Positions 1-11,606 of a stretch of DNA of 64,000 nt are shown here, in pieces (the stretch's first letter is position 1; every line of letters begins with the position of its first letter). The stretch is from Apostichopus japonicus. Its lineage: Eukaryota; Echinodermata; Holothuroidea; Aspidochirotida; Stichopodidae. Below the pieces are notes generated by a model, which was not told the origin of the DNA, did no database searches, and saw only the letters and a program-made list of their open reading frames with translations. The position numbers and the translations under genes are program-made. The stretch is taken from the NCBI RefSeq assembly GCF_037975245.1, contig NC_092582.1:8808501-8872500 (forward strand), read 5' to 3'.

Positions 1-523
1 CCGATTATCGGTCGAACACTAGTACTAACGTGCACTACAAACATAATAGTTGTAGAATTATAATGATTGAACTGTTACCAAACTATTCTTAGTCCCTTAA
101 CATTTCTTAATTAATTGTAATTCATTAGTAAGTTTTTTTAGTGTTTATTTTTTGGGCAAGTTTGGGCGAACGGGACTCTTACGCTCATAAGTTGACTCTA
201 CCCCCCTCCCCCTCCGTTTAATCATAGTTAGTGGAACGGTCCCACACAAAAAATAACAGAATCCTTGCAAGAATCAAGCAACATCTGATTGACTTGTAAC
301 TATACAATGGACACAACCATTTAATAATAAAGTGTGATTGATATTACAGTCTCTACGGAGTTTCCAACTAATCTATCACTAGCCGCGACCTGGAGCGCTA
401 GCCATAGTGCCGCAGAGGAAAGTAAGAACAGGCCTTGCTCAAGATTAATACCGCGTTTAAACGAACAGTTGTTTACAGTCTTACCATTGCGTAACTGATG
501 ACCCGCATCGCCTATAAACGTAC

Positions 524-571
524 GGTATAACCAGGGAGTTGTTATGTTCCATAACAACTCCCTGGTATAAC
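524..571. mobile_element. 32-nt perfect hairpin insertion flanked by 8-bp direct repeats
   Basis: The direct repeat GGTATAAC occurs at 524-531 and 564-571. Between them lie 32 nt that fold back almost completely (CAGGGAGTTGTTATG, loop TTC, then its inverse complement). Block A copy 2, near 53000-53020, has a single GGTATAAC and no hairpin, so this is an insertion with an empty site. The CAGGG start and 8-bp duplication are hAT-like; the tiny size suggests an extreme internal-deletion derivative. The repeat can also be written as 7 bp if the element is taken to end CCCTG. Confidence 0.7.
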
Positions 572-1858
572 ATTTGGACTGTGTGATAGTATCGGCCTAG
601 CTGGGTTTAAGGTTGAATATGTAATGACCATGTACCCGGGGAGCGACCGAACTGCGGAGACGAGTACCCGTTTCTCCCGGTTGAAAAAGAATTCGCGCAT
701 AAGTAATCAACCTCTGATCTGAAATTTCAAACCATGAAATATGTAACCAATATTAGTTCCATAATGTCCACTGCTCTAATGAGAAATAGGTAAGGGTGAT
801 TTGGCCAATTTAACTCCTCTAACCAACTTTATTAATAATTCACACGATACATACTGCAAATGGTGCAATAAGGTTTCCAAAATAGTGACTCGATCAGGAC
901 AAACAGGCACAGATGAACATCTAACCGATTCACATTGCCATGGAGACTATAACGTTAATTGTGTTCAAAATACGTCACTATTTATAATCTTTCTAACACT
1001 GTTCTAGCACGGGAACTGCATATCTGCTGCCACCTACTGTCGAAACTTTCAAGTCGGATGAGTCTTGAAAGTACATCAATTATGTCTAGTTTAAAAGGGG
1101 ATCCTCCTCTGTGAATACTCTTTTATGGTCAACACGAAGATGTTGTCAAATTCCCAGCGCTGGCCTAGTCGTCCAATTGTTGCTGTATTTTTTAATTTGA
1201 CTCATTCAGTAACTATTATAATTTTTGAAGTGATTTTGCATTTATTGAATTTGTATAAATTGAAACATCGATATGTGTTTCTGTGTAAAATTAAAAACAA
1301 ATTTGATGCTAATGATGTGCAGTCTACATTTAATTAGTTTTTTACAAAGTTACGTAGCATTTTGCTGTTCTTTTTGTCAAAGAAATAGTCCACGTTACCA
1401 AAAATGTTAACAATCAAGGCGTATGCTAAGTTAGAACAGACATACAGAAAATGATAAAATAAACATGATTTGTACCGTACACGTTTATAATACCTTGTAA
1501 ACGTGTTAGTTCATGTCATGTGCATCTAATGAGCTGGTATAATGGTATGTATACTAGAATAGGTAGTTCTTCCCAATTTTTAGAAGTATGTTTGTTTCTC
1601 TAAACCTAAAAAAAAGTGGTACAACAATGGAACCTCTATACTCAAACAGAAAAGACTTCCTATAAAGTGTGGCTCAACCTAAAACACGATTTTTATAAGA
1701 AATACATAAGTTCTGACCAAATTTGTTTTTGTAATATGTTTGTTTAATTTATGTGGACTACTTATTATTTGCTGTTTATCGTCATTTGTTTATTTGTTTA
1801 TTGATTTTATTTTTAAATAGTATACCTTACATGATGATTACTTTGCTTCTTTCCACAG

Positions 1859-1935
1859 GTTTGATGTTGCTGAACTGCCAGACCCTGTTCCAATTGAATT
1901 GATTCCATCGTCTTTAAAATCAAGAAATGTGAAAG
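1859..1935 (+). CDS. NLR tail exon (25 codons plus split codons), copy 1
   Basis: Acceptor TTTCCACAG precedes it and donor G|GTATTT follows. It encodes FDVAELPDPVPIELIPSSLK followed by SRNVK. The paralogous exon at 54564-54640 differs at only a few residues, with identical splice-site positions and phases (enters with 2 bases pending, leaves with 1). The content resembles the solvent side of a degenerate leucine-rich repeat, but I do not recognise a named domain. Confidence 0.65.
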
Positions 1936-4900
1936 GTATTTGTTATAAATGAAGTTGAGTAAGAAATTAGAGACAATTCGTCGGTGGTCTGGTGTTAGTA
2001 AATAACAATAAATTAACAGCTTTGAATAGCAAAGCTTGTCCACCTTCGTGTATAAAGCAACAGATGACGAACAAAGATATCAACTCCGCTACACTTTCCC
2101 TATTAATAATAAATCCCTACTGCACGTCAGCCTCGGCCTAATTATTTTTATCTTAGCAATTTTTCTGTAAACGTAGCATTTATTTGCTCGTAGCAGTACA
2201 AATACTCATTAGAACGAAAACTGATAATGCAGTGTTACAGGTTATATATTAAAATTATGATACTATTTAAGGTCGGATGATACGTGGGAGTGCAGCGGAC
2301 TAACCTTCTTCATTGGACCTACGTATGGAGATCATGTGGACTTATTCGTAGGCTCCAAAATGAGGACGAAAGCTTACAAAGAACATTACTTTGACCAGTT
2401 ACACATATTATGAAACGGTAACTACTGCTGAAAATGACCGTTTGTACATTAGGCATACTAACGGTTTGACGAGAAACTATCCGTGTAATGGGGAAAAGTG
2501 AAGAAATAATCGGTTTATATTCTCAGTATTTTTCATCAAACCAACGTCAACAGCCTGAAGTCCCCTTCCCACGATTAACTTTATCCGGGGAAAGAGGTAA
2601 ACTATGTTTCATTCTCCACATTGGCAAAACTCCCAAAATGAAAAGAAGCGTTATGCACACTGAATACAATGCTTCCAAATTTACAGAATCGATCAATTTA
2701 CCATTTTGACAAGATGTAAACTAAGCGCAAAAAGGTGGTTACCATTTTGCGAACAATATTATCATATATTTTCACAACTTCTAAACCTGTAAATTGCCAG
2801 TATAATATTTTCAAAATGTTTAAAACTAGTTATTTTCTAATTTTACCGCCTTGATGGGGTGAAGAATGTTTTCTAGGAGTTAATTATCACATATTAAGTT
2901 TATTCACAATGTTTGTGTTTTTTCCGGACAGCAATTGTTTTCTGATTTGTTAAGAAAGTACCTATGCGCAAACGGTCATATTCACTGAGATTATTGTCAC
3001 ATTTTCTTAGATCTCTCAAAACTATTATTTTAAGAATTTTATCGTCAGATACATCAGTGAATCAAGTTTTGGAATATTCCCAGCTCTCCCTATTTATATA
3101 AATGCGTTATGCGATCAGTCAATGTAAACATACCTTTGACCTTCTCTAAGAGGAACGTGTTTATAAGTAGTGAGTACGTAGTTTGATGGTAAAGCCAAAA
3201 AAGTCAAGCTGATTCGCCTAAACGCGTATTTGTCGCTGAATAATTTAAATACTGAGTTGACTAAAAAGCAAAAACAGTAGAGTTACAACAAAAACAGATT
3301 TTTGAATTTGATCAGCACTTTTTAACACAAAAAAAGATTGAAATTGAACAAACTAAGACACCGACAGAGATTTTTCACCAACTGGAGGTTACTCAGAGAG
3401 GGATTAATGGATTTGATTCGATCCTCAACATTTCGTTTACCAGACACTTTCAGTGAAATCCAAAGGGCATGTGAAAAGAAATTCAGATTTAACTTCATAG
3501 TTAATTATAAAAAAATATGTTTTGCCAAGCTAATGGAAATCTTTAATACTGAAAAGCACTGAAACCTTTATGAACTCAAAAAGTTAATTTTGTTTAAAGG
3601 TCTAATTCCCTGAGACTGCCGTCGATTAAAATCAAAAGATTCACAATTGTAAAACAAAATTAAGCGAGATAATTGTTTCTATTTAGAAATAAACATGATG
3701 ATTACCTCGCGCTGATTGTATGTTTTCTATCTTCGAAGATAATAATAAACACTTTAGTTTGTTCCTTAACTTAATTTGGCGGCAATCGTTCCTGTTAGCA
3801 TGAGCTCGGTGTTTATTGGCTAATTAATTGATCATTGATAAAGTGGCCAATAAACTATAGATGACGTCATCATTATTATAAACTGACCCTGCAGTAATAT
3901 TTTACTTCTATGATAACAGTTGTACGGATGAAGTATTACTATTGAGGATGAGTAACTGCATCAACTGGTCATAGGCCTGGATGACCATCATTCAAGAATG
4001 AACATTTAAACGTCATTCAACGGCAAAGTTCAGTGTTATGGGATGCACTAACACCTTTACTATTGATATGTGCTGATGTGAATATGTCTCTGAAAAGCAG
4101 CCCGGTCGTATCAAATTTGGAGTCATTCCAGGCATGTGAGATTAACTAAAAATACATTTTGATCATTGAAATCGGTCTCTTTCATTTTTTTTCAGTTTTG
4201 GACAGCCGCCGATGTAAACGATTGAATTTTCAGACCGGTGAGTGGCAGGTAAGAGATCAAACGAGTTTCTTTTATGTATTTTTCCTTCATATACTACAGG
4301 TTTCGGCATATATTTTCAGCGAGTTACGTTTAACTTTGATTTTTGCACTTTTAATGAGTTGATGTGAGTTGGATTAAACATCTCTTTAAATGATATAGTA
4401 TCGATCAATTCAAAATTCAAAAGGCGCTGATGAAAAAACCTGTGTTCATCTGCCAATACTGTGTGCGCTGTTCATACATGCTTAGCGTATCCCATGTAGT
4501 TTTATGCTGTGATTTGCTATAACATGACATAAATAGAAATAAGACTGTGTGTGATCTCTATAGTAAGTTGATACAGGTTTTTTTGCTCTCTGACTGGCAT
4601 ATCCAGACCGGAAAACTACTGTAAGAGAGCAAACGAGTTTCTCTTATTTATTTCTTCTTCATATACTACAGGTTTCGGCATATATTTTCAGAGAGTTACG
4701 GTTTTATTTGAATTTCTCACTTTGATTATGAATGAGTTCATTTGAGTGGGATTAAACATTGCTTTAAAGGAAATAGTATCGATCAATTCAAAAGTCAAAG
4801 GGCGCTGATGAAAAACAAATGTTATTCTATCAATACTGTGTGCGCTGTTAATACATGCTTAGAGTATCCCATTCAGTTTTCTGCTGTGGTTTGTTATTAT

Positions 4901-6869
4901 ATGATATTAATACTTGTCACAAATTAGACTGTGCGTGATCTCTATAGTAACTTATCATAGAAAGTGTTATAAATGGATATGTTAGGCTGGACGTGGTTCA
5001 GTTTTCTGAGGTCACCGGTTAGAATCCCAGTGGATACTGTATTATGGCTGCTGTTTCAAACATCTGTTGATTATTTAATTATTTCAGGCTCAATTTCCTA
5101 TTTATATATTGTTTTTACATATTATTTTGTTAGAGAGAAACTGTACCCGATATTTATTTACTTCAGATGTTTCATTCATGCCTGATAATTCGTAATTACA
5201 GAGCAGATTCTTTGACTTAGGTTTTTTTGAAATTTCGAGTGATTCAATCACTTCTCAATAATCGCATTCCAAATAGTTTGTTTTGCTGATTATCTAAATG
5301 ATCCGTGACATCGTTGCCATCTATATATTCAATTTCCCAGAACACCAACATCTTAACCCATTCCTCGTGACAAGCTTATTTTATAAGTTTGAAGCAACTT
5401 GTGCCAAGCAATTTTTAGCCAAACTCTCGCTATTAACCGGCATAGTACAGTGTAAACCTCGTAAAGTATTAAAACTGTTAACAATCACTTCAATTTCTTC
5501 AGTTCTTTAGTTGTTTTGGCATTTTCTGACGTTTCAGTTATTTTTTTTTGGTATTTTAAATTTCCTTTTGTGTATTTTTACTATTTTTGCAGGTAATATT
5601 TTTTTTATATATCTATTGCGAGCATGTATTTACCCATTCAAGGATATAGTAAAGTTGAAATTAATTCATATCATATCGAATCGAACGTTGGACACCGATG
5701 AAATCGTGTTTCCCAAACACACTGCATTTTGTTTCATTGACGGCACACAGATTAATTGATCTGTTTATCTTGGTCTTTGATTCTCTCATATTAGTCAGAT
5801 GTTCTGTGGAAAACAAGAAGAAATCGGCGGTTGTTCTTGGAGACTTGAAAATTATTTTGACTCGATAAATGATTCCCATATGTCTGTGCAAATTCACCTT
5901 TTAATTTACTACTTTATATTTTTATTCTTTTTCGGAACATAGCTAAAAATAAGCCATTCTTGATCATGCATGACATTATGAAATATCACTTGTGTAGATG
6001 CCAAAGCGATTTTTGTTAAGCTAACTAACAATGTTGTTTCATTTTGTTATAAATAATGCGATGTTTACCTCATATTTCTCATCTTTCATCCTCTCACAGG
6101 ATTGGGACAGTGACTACTTCAAGCGGCTCGATGCAGCAGCAATTAAGACTCAACAAGTAAGTAGAAAGAACTCCAATGGTTAGAATGCAATGGACACAAT
6201 CTTTAATACGTTGTAATTTAGCGTTGAAAATGATCACAAATTAATTATCAGGGTGAAGTGAATTTAAACTCTTGATCGAGTCAACGTATCAGCAATATGA
6301 GTTTTAATTTAGCGATCCACGCAAAATTTAACAGAACACCAGTAATTCAATGAGAGGGCGTGCTGGCACGTGCGCAAGTAATCCATTATCCACAACATAC
6401 TCTTAAATCTTCCCCATCGTGCTTCACGGAATGAGGAAGAGACAACAAACTCTACACGAGAGCTGTTACTATACACAACGTTCTTGTGATTATTTATTTT
6501 AATGGGCTTATAGCCAGGGACTAGACTTCTGTTAATGGGGTTCCAATGCTTTTCCTGAGGGCGGGGGGGGGGGGGCAACACCACTCTAAACAAATGTTCG
6601 TGAAAATTTTTGCGGGGAGGGGTTACAGATGTTTGAGACCTACGTCTCCCGCTCTACAACTTGCCCATTAAATGCAATGTTTAAATAATCGTTTAAAAAC
6701 CGTATTTAAAACAAATATTTATCCACCATCCCCCCCCCCTCCCACCTCCTCCACTCTCCCCAAAAAGAGGTCAATCTGTATGCTCAAACTCTTTAAGTTA
6801 CTCTCATAATTTATTGCTTTCATTTTTTAGGATCGTCAAAGGACCAGACGGAAATGTACCATATCTTGA
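1859..6869 (+). CDS. 3' exons of an upstream NLR paralogue (partial gene; N-terminal and NACHT exons outside the window)
   Basis: Four small exons sit in the order and phase of the C-terminal tail of the NLR gene at 36.6-61.2 kb: 1859-1935, 4196-4248, 6100-6156 and 6831-6869. Phases chain without a break: the first begins with one base completing a split codon and ends one base into the next, the second completes that codon, and the rest are phase 0. The reading ends at TGA 6867-6869. The 26-residue acidic exon that is present twice in the downstream paralogue is missing here. Membership in an NLR gene is inferred by paralogy, because no NACHT sequence is visible upstream in this window. It could also be a tail-only duplicate. 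Confidence 0.6.
4190..4935 (+). repeat. Tandem duplication of about 375 bp including a tail exon
   Basis: Two imperfect copies lie side by side; shared marks such as ATACTACAGGTTTCGG (4291 and 4663) and AATACTGTGTGCGC (4455 and 4832) are 372-377 bp apart. The second copy still shows part of the exon (CCAGACCGG at about 4603) and a GTAAGA donor, but its exon is eroded and has no clear acceptor. Block A copy 2 keeps only remnants of the second unit near 57760. Confidence 0.75.
4196..4248 (+). CDS. NLR tail exon (about 17 codons), copy 1
   Basis: The polypyrimidine tract and TTCAG acceptor end at 4195; the donor is GGCAG|GTAAGA. It reads LDSRRCKRLNFQTGEWQ after completing a split valine codon. 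The paralogue at 57379-57425 keeps RLNFQTG-WQ but is two codons shorter. It leaves in phase 0. A degraded duplicate of this exon lies at about 4592-4620. Confidence 0.6.
6100..6156 (+). CDS. NLR tail exon (19 codons, phase 0-0), copy 1
   Basis: Acceptor CTCTCACAG and donor CAACAA|GTAAGT. It reads DWDSDYFKRLDAAAIKTQQ. The paralogue at 58878-58934 reads DPNSDYFKQLDETAIKTQE with the same length and sites. It is hydrophilic and likely flexible; no domain is recognised. Confidence 0.65.
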
Positions 6870-6870
6870 G
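6831..6870 (+). CDS. NLR terminal coding exon (stop at 6867), copy 1
   Basis: This is a 40-nt exon with acceptor TTTTTTAG and donor GAG|GTGAGT. It is identical in exon sequence to 61169-61208. In the phase set by the preceding exons it reads DRQRTRRKCTIS and then TGA. In phase 1 it would read IVKGPDGNVPYLE and could splice to FFMRDNVR-stop at 7355-7381, which is also open in both copies. The alternative cannot be excluded, but it needs a phase-1 upstream exon that I did not find. Confidence 0.6.
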
Positions 6871-7048
6871 GTGAGTGTTAAGGTTAAGATATCAGTATAT
6901 ATGATGAGGGACCTAATGTGATACATTTACAATAAGATATTATCAGTTCTGTAAACAAGAATGCTACCCTGCTGACAAATCATGTGTTCCTGGTAAACAA
7001 TATAAGAAATCAGTTTGTGTCTGGATTATATCGGTATCTGCCTCTAGC

Positions 7049-7054
7049 AATAAA
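7049..7054 (+). promoter_or_regulatory. Candidate polyadenylation signal AATAAA
   Basis: AATAAA lies about 180 nt after the stop in the terminal exon and is conserved at the matching place in block A copy 2 (61383). It would serve transcripts that do not splice past the last coding exon. Confidence 0.4.
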
Positions 7055-7661
7055 ACTTCCTAAGAGGAAGGATATTGAAAATTAAACAGGCAGACTATTC
7101 ATAAGTAAGTAACCAATCGGAACCGCCCTAGTCTTCCGGGTGTCATAGTTTTGTATAACCTGATGTGAGATCATAGGTACACAAATAGAAAGATTTCTGA
7201 AGATTATAGGTGGCATCATCGGCCATAGAATGATCGCAGAAAAAAATCAAGCCTAAAACAGTATTTACCCTATAGCCATCTATTATCAACATGTAATTAT
7301 ACTTTAGAAAAGCGCACAGTTATGAATAATCACATTTATATCCCTTTTTTTCAGTTTTTCATGAGAGATAACGTCCGGTAATGTCATCCAAATGATTCAA
7401 CCGGGCACATGCTGAGTGACAGAATCTTTATGACGTCAGCGACTACTAACAATGTGACGAAAACTACATTTAAAGGTCTTCCATACATGTTGAAATTGGC
7501 ACAGTTTACATAGTGGTAATGTTTTAGTTACAACAGCCAGAAGTTGTTGCAAATATCTGGATACATTCTTTAATATATCCGTTGATCCCGTTCACATTAA
7601 TGTATCCTTTCTTACTGTGGTTTTGTTTACGGTTGCGCACTATTCAAACTATTCGTACATG

Positions 7662-8441
7662 CAAGGGCGGCGGAAGCACTTTTAATCTGGGGGGGGGCAC
7701 CAACGTCGAAGGGCACTTTGCAGAAATTCGATTGGACTGATGCAGCCTGATATTTAGTACCCTTTATAACTCTTATTGTATTATCTTATTTGCGTATACA
7801 CATCACTCCATCATCGCTACCCCCCCCCCCCACCCCTCAAGGAAACAATGCATACTATCACTAAAATATCTAATGTGCAAATTGGGAAACAAGAAAAAAG
7901 ACAAAATGAGGTGAAATCATTATAAAGTCCAAGTCCCTGCACACGCGATCGATACATGCATGAAAGCAAATGAAATATGTCAAAATACTGAAAGAAAAAT
8001 ATTATTATTTTTTTTTTTCAATGGTTAAAGTGATATTATTATGATCATTATTATTGTAACGACTTTCCCAATAATTATAACCAATTTGGAAGGGTTATAA
8101 CACGGCAAATGATTGTATGTTATTCGCATGCGATGTAATTACCGGTGCATGCCTATATGATATGCACATTAAGATGTTGAACGCGCGCGTAGCGCGCGAA
8201 AAAATTTGGTAATATTTTTCGGGCAAGTCGTTACAGCCCCCCCCCCAATAAATTGGGCTTCTCGCCTGTGGTAGTTAACATTTAAAACTTCCCGAAATAT
8301 TTCATTCGACGTGGGTTTCGCTTTGTAAACTCTTTTTTTATTTTGAAATTTTTATGTAGAAAAAGGGCACATTTTTAACCTGAGGAAAAGTGGGGGGCCA
8401 CGTGCCCCCTGTGCCCCCCCCCCCCGGTTCCGCCGCCCTTG
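7662..8441. mobile_element. Non-autonomous hAT-like DNA element, 780 bp, with 8-bp TSD
   Basis: The ends are perfect inverted repeats over 14 bp (CAAGGGCGGCGGAA and its inverse), followed by G-rich then C-rich runs. The direct repeat CGTACATG flanks it on both sides (7654-7661 and 8442-8449). The matching site in block A copy 2, near 62040, is empty. There is no transposase frame. The 8-bp duplication and CA-GGG-type terminus are known features of hAT elements; the superfamily call is inferred from these alone. A smaller MITE (8055-8235) is nested inside. Confidence 0.85.
8055..8235. mobile_element. MITE with TGTAACGACTT terminal inverted repeats, copy 1
   Basis: A 181-bp unit bounded by TGTAACGACTT and AAGTCGTTACA. 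It includes a GC-rich palindrome near 8172 (CGCGCGCGTAGCGCGCG) and segments shared, inverted, with 45297-45432 (such as TAACATACAATCATTT). The poly-C run and AAATTGGGCT segment next to it are also shared with the other copy, so the true repeat may be longer than the inverted-repeat unit. No target duplication is visible. Confidence 0.7.
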
Positions 8442-8860
8442 CGTACATGTCATGATATGACGGTCTTAAGTTGACTGATATATCTTACATTCTGATTTGA
8501 GTATTTGCATCTCACAGTCAATCAGTAAAGTTCTCGTCAAATAATTAATCAATTCTTATTTTTAAATAAAAATATTCCTCCTATCCGTAGCAGTATTCCA
8601 CTGCCTTTTGAGCTATCTTCTGGATGAAGGTTAATTTGTGTTGCTAATCATTAGGTAAGGGGGTGGACACGGAATTGTTCTTACGGCCAGTTGAAAATAA
8701 CAGTGCCCTATCCACGGGCGGCACACAAACCTGGCCTCATAAATAAATTGACTCGTAACTTAATTGTGAGATAATACACCTTTGATATAATGTCTTAAGT
8801 ACAGTATTTCGTCCAAAATCATCAAATCCCCAGATATATTTTCCTTTCTGTTCGTTTTGT

Positions 8861-10009
8861 TGTCACATTGTTTGTGTGCGTTCTGTCTGTGTTTTGATGT
8901 AATTTATAACCACTATGCTATTATGATTTAATCAGTGCACTTGAGAGAAGCTGTTTGTTCGAAGTGAAAGAAAGCACGTTGACTTTCTGGTAGCCTGTGA
9001 ATGGCATCAAATGTTTTCTGTGTAAATATTAAATTTGAGGCAATAGGTTAGTCTGCTTGTTGATTGTTGAATATAATTATCAACATAAAAATACTTCCGA
9101 AATCAACAAATTCCTGACAAAAATGTATTTTCAGCTGTTTCTTTTAAACGTGCAGTCGCGTATTTAACCAAATATCAGCTCTTGAATAGAGGGTCATGTT
9201 TCCCTCTACAGAGAAAAGATGAAACAGAAAAGGAATTACGTAAGAATTATACTCAAATTATAAGTAACTTAGGTTTTTTTTCACTGTACATATTTTCAGT
9301 TATTCAGGCCAAATTAAACAAATTATAAAATCTATCAGTATCATGCATTCTGAATACCTGACTACATGTCATATGTTACTTTAATACAGCGCTCTAAATT
9401 TCAACGTAAATCAAACACCACCTTTAACCTAATGTATGTACATATGTACGTCAGTACTAACTTTCGTTAGTTTTGACGTCCATTCAACTTCTTTAGAAAT
9501 CTATTTCAAGTTATCATAATTAAAAAATAAATGGATTTAATTTTACTTTATTCCTTCTTTCCCAATTTCCACCTCTCTCTCTCCCTTCACCTCTCCCCTG
9601 TCTCTCTTAAGTGAGTGTAATAGAATCAGTTTTTTTCATAAACGTCGATTTGATTCCATGTAAAGGAAATAAAACAATTCTCTCGAAGTTCTTGACTGCT
9701 ACTTACTGTACGTTGCCATAGTGACCGGATATGACATGTTCTTAATTTGAACAGAGATATATTATAAATTGATCTGAATCTGTTGCCATAGAAACTTATT
9801 TTCCACCATTTTAAACATTTTCCCTTTTTGAGCTTGTATATATGTTTTGCCTCTTACAATTAATATCACGTCATTATGTTAATATACATTCATAGCTCCA
9901 ATTTATGTTTTAATCTTTAGGGGAACATCTTCATAGATGTTAAGGTACATTCATTCATACTTGGTAAAGATTCCTAAATCCTATTGGTCCATTCAGGTCA
10001 GCTGACCGT
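8861..10009. other. AT-rich non-coding sequence
   Basis: I see no exon with paired splice sites and no repeat structure here beyond a short CT-rich tract near 9570-9605. Confidence 0.5.
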
Positions 10010-10272
10010 AGTTAATCCTGTGAGTAACGCACGGTAAAATTATGGGGCATCACTTTAATAAATCTTTGGTTATATGTAACCAAAAATGTTTTGTTTTATG
10101 TTTTTTCCCTCACACAAATGGTAGTGTATGAATGAACGGGGTTAATCAACGGTCTAGCGTGCGTTACTCACAGGATTAATGCACGATCGGGGGATAATGC
10201 AAGCGATGCACGAGGGCGGAGCCCGAGTGCATCCAGCGATAGCATTAACACCCCTTAATAAGGTGTTACATA
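10010..10272. repeat. Cluster of three nested palindromes, probable MITE
   Basis: A 22-bp inverted repeat starting TTAATCCTGTGAGTAACG (10013-10034) returns inverted at 10159-10180, about 125 bp away. Immediately after comes an imperfect hairpin centred on GAGGGCGGAGCCCGA with TAATGC/GCATTA at its foot. Then comes AACACC...GGTGTT at about 10249-10268. Such stacked hairpins with a GCACGAGGGC-type core occur in invertebrate MITEs; I infer one or two decayed foldback elements. Confidence 0.6.
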
Positions 10273-11520
10273 TTTTAAATTTCTAGTGAACAAACGTGGA
10301 GCATGTAACCAGAATCAGTTAAATGATTACATTTTACTTCCGTTTGACTTATATGTATTACGTAACGTAGAACAAAGGTATTGGTAACGAAGATAAACGC
10401 CTGATCTATAATTTCATGTGAAATTAAATAATAATCTCGGAATGTTTCTTTAGAAGTTCTTACGTTTTACTTACATTGGTATCGATATTACATTCACTAT
10501 AAAAAATCATGATTTAGTCTGCCATATATAGGAACGTACTTTCTATAATCTGATTTTACTTTATATTATTTGCGTATATAGTAAACATTTTTATCATTTT
10601 ATGCTGGCATGTATTACTTCTTTCAAATAATGCAACATACGTTATATATCAATATGCACATCCACTTGAATTTATATTAATATTGATAATATTAATAAAA
10701 CCATTCTTAAACATGTTAAAACTGAATATTACCTTTTGCAAGTACATTATATGTTACTATTTCTAATGACCAATCAGAGAGCATTAAATTATATTAGAAA
10801 ATACGAATTAATTTTACATTAGTTTAGCTTGGGTATTGCATTCCGTAAAACAAATCTAATGTGGCCGTTGATAGACAATTTATTATTTTTTTGTTTGTTA
10901 TCTTTTCATTTCATTACAATGAAGACACCAAGGGAGAGGATGGGGTAATTCCCCAAGTCACGATGGTTTCTACTCCCAGTTTCCCCCAGTCGGCTCTGGT
11001 AAAAAAGAAACCTAAGCAGTTCTGTCCCATAACTTTGCACATTATGTGCATGTTATGCAGGTACAGTTTTCCCATCCAGAAATGCTTGTCCCCAAATTGT
11101 TTGCCCGTCATCCACGGGTCCCTCATCCCAACCAACCCCCCCCCCCCTCTATCTCTAGAAATTATGGTACCATTACTGTTAAGAAAAAAACAATAAAATA
11201 AATAAATAAATTAGTTTTTTGTTACTTACGTCCATCCATACATCGTTCATTGCTGTGTTTATTCATTACGTTCTACATTCTAATCAATTGTTTTAATCTT
11301 TCCAAAGTCTCATGACCCGAAATCTTTCAAATGTTTTTGTATATATGTAATCCTTTGGTTAAATAATTAAGATAAAGAATAAAAAAACTTAACCATTTAA
11401 AGGACAACATCGACCACAAGATAGATAAAACATCAACAAAATTAGTATAATAATAAATTATGCTATATATGTCGAAATATCAATCGAATATTCCGCAATG
11501 AATTCTGTTTTATAATTTTC
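10273..11520. other. Non-coding sequence with poly-C run
   Basis: No supported gene. A C-homopolymer lies near 11140, and open frames here lack splice or codon support. Confidence 0.45.
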
Positions 11521-11606
11521 ATAAAAGTAACATAAGACTATAGTGGCTGTGAACCGTACTAGAGGCTGTGAGCCGTTCTAGTGGCTGTGAGCCGTCCTAG
11601 TAATTG
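11521..11606. repeat. 19-bp tandem repeat (TAGTGGCTGTGAGCCGT type), array 1
   Basis: Four units of about 19 bp follow the lead sequence ATAAAAGTAACATAAGACTA. The same lead and the same unit type recur at 27210-27370, so this is a dispersed family and not a local expansion. Confidence 0.75.

Larger units (their letters stand above)
1..8860. repeat. Segmental duplication block A, copy 1
   Basis: This stretch aligns collinearly with 52.2-63.3 kb: intergenic sequence, intron sequence and five short exons appear in the same order and spacing. Shared landmarks include the start motif GGTCGAACACTAG, the exons at 1859, 4196, 6100 and 6831, and a tail segment near 8660-8840 resembling 63160-63340. 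The block runs off the left edge of the window. Differences between copies are mostly insertions: a 32-nt hairpin at 532 and a 780-bp hAT element at 7662 here, and several repeats in the other copy. I infer that it is the 3' half of an NLR gene duplicated head to tail. Confidence 0.9.

Noticed and set aside
4975-5035. A tRNA or tRNA-SINE head (GGTTCAGTTTTCTGAGGTCACCGG... GGTTAGAATCCCAG, also near 57830)
   Set aside because: The box B-like word is present but no convincing box A or cloverleaf; at most a decayed relic.
10861-11196. A 111-codon plus-strand frame
   Set aside because: It lacks ATG and splice support, is proline-rich because of C-runs, and has no paralogue.
11521-11606. CRISPR array
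   Set aside because: The units are contiguous 19-bp tandem repeats without spacers, in an animal genome.
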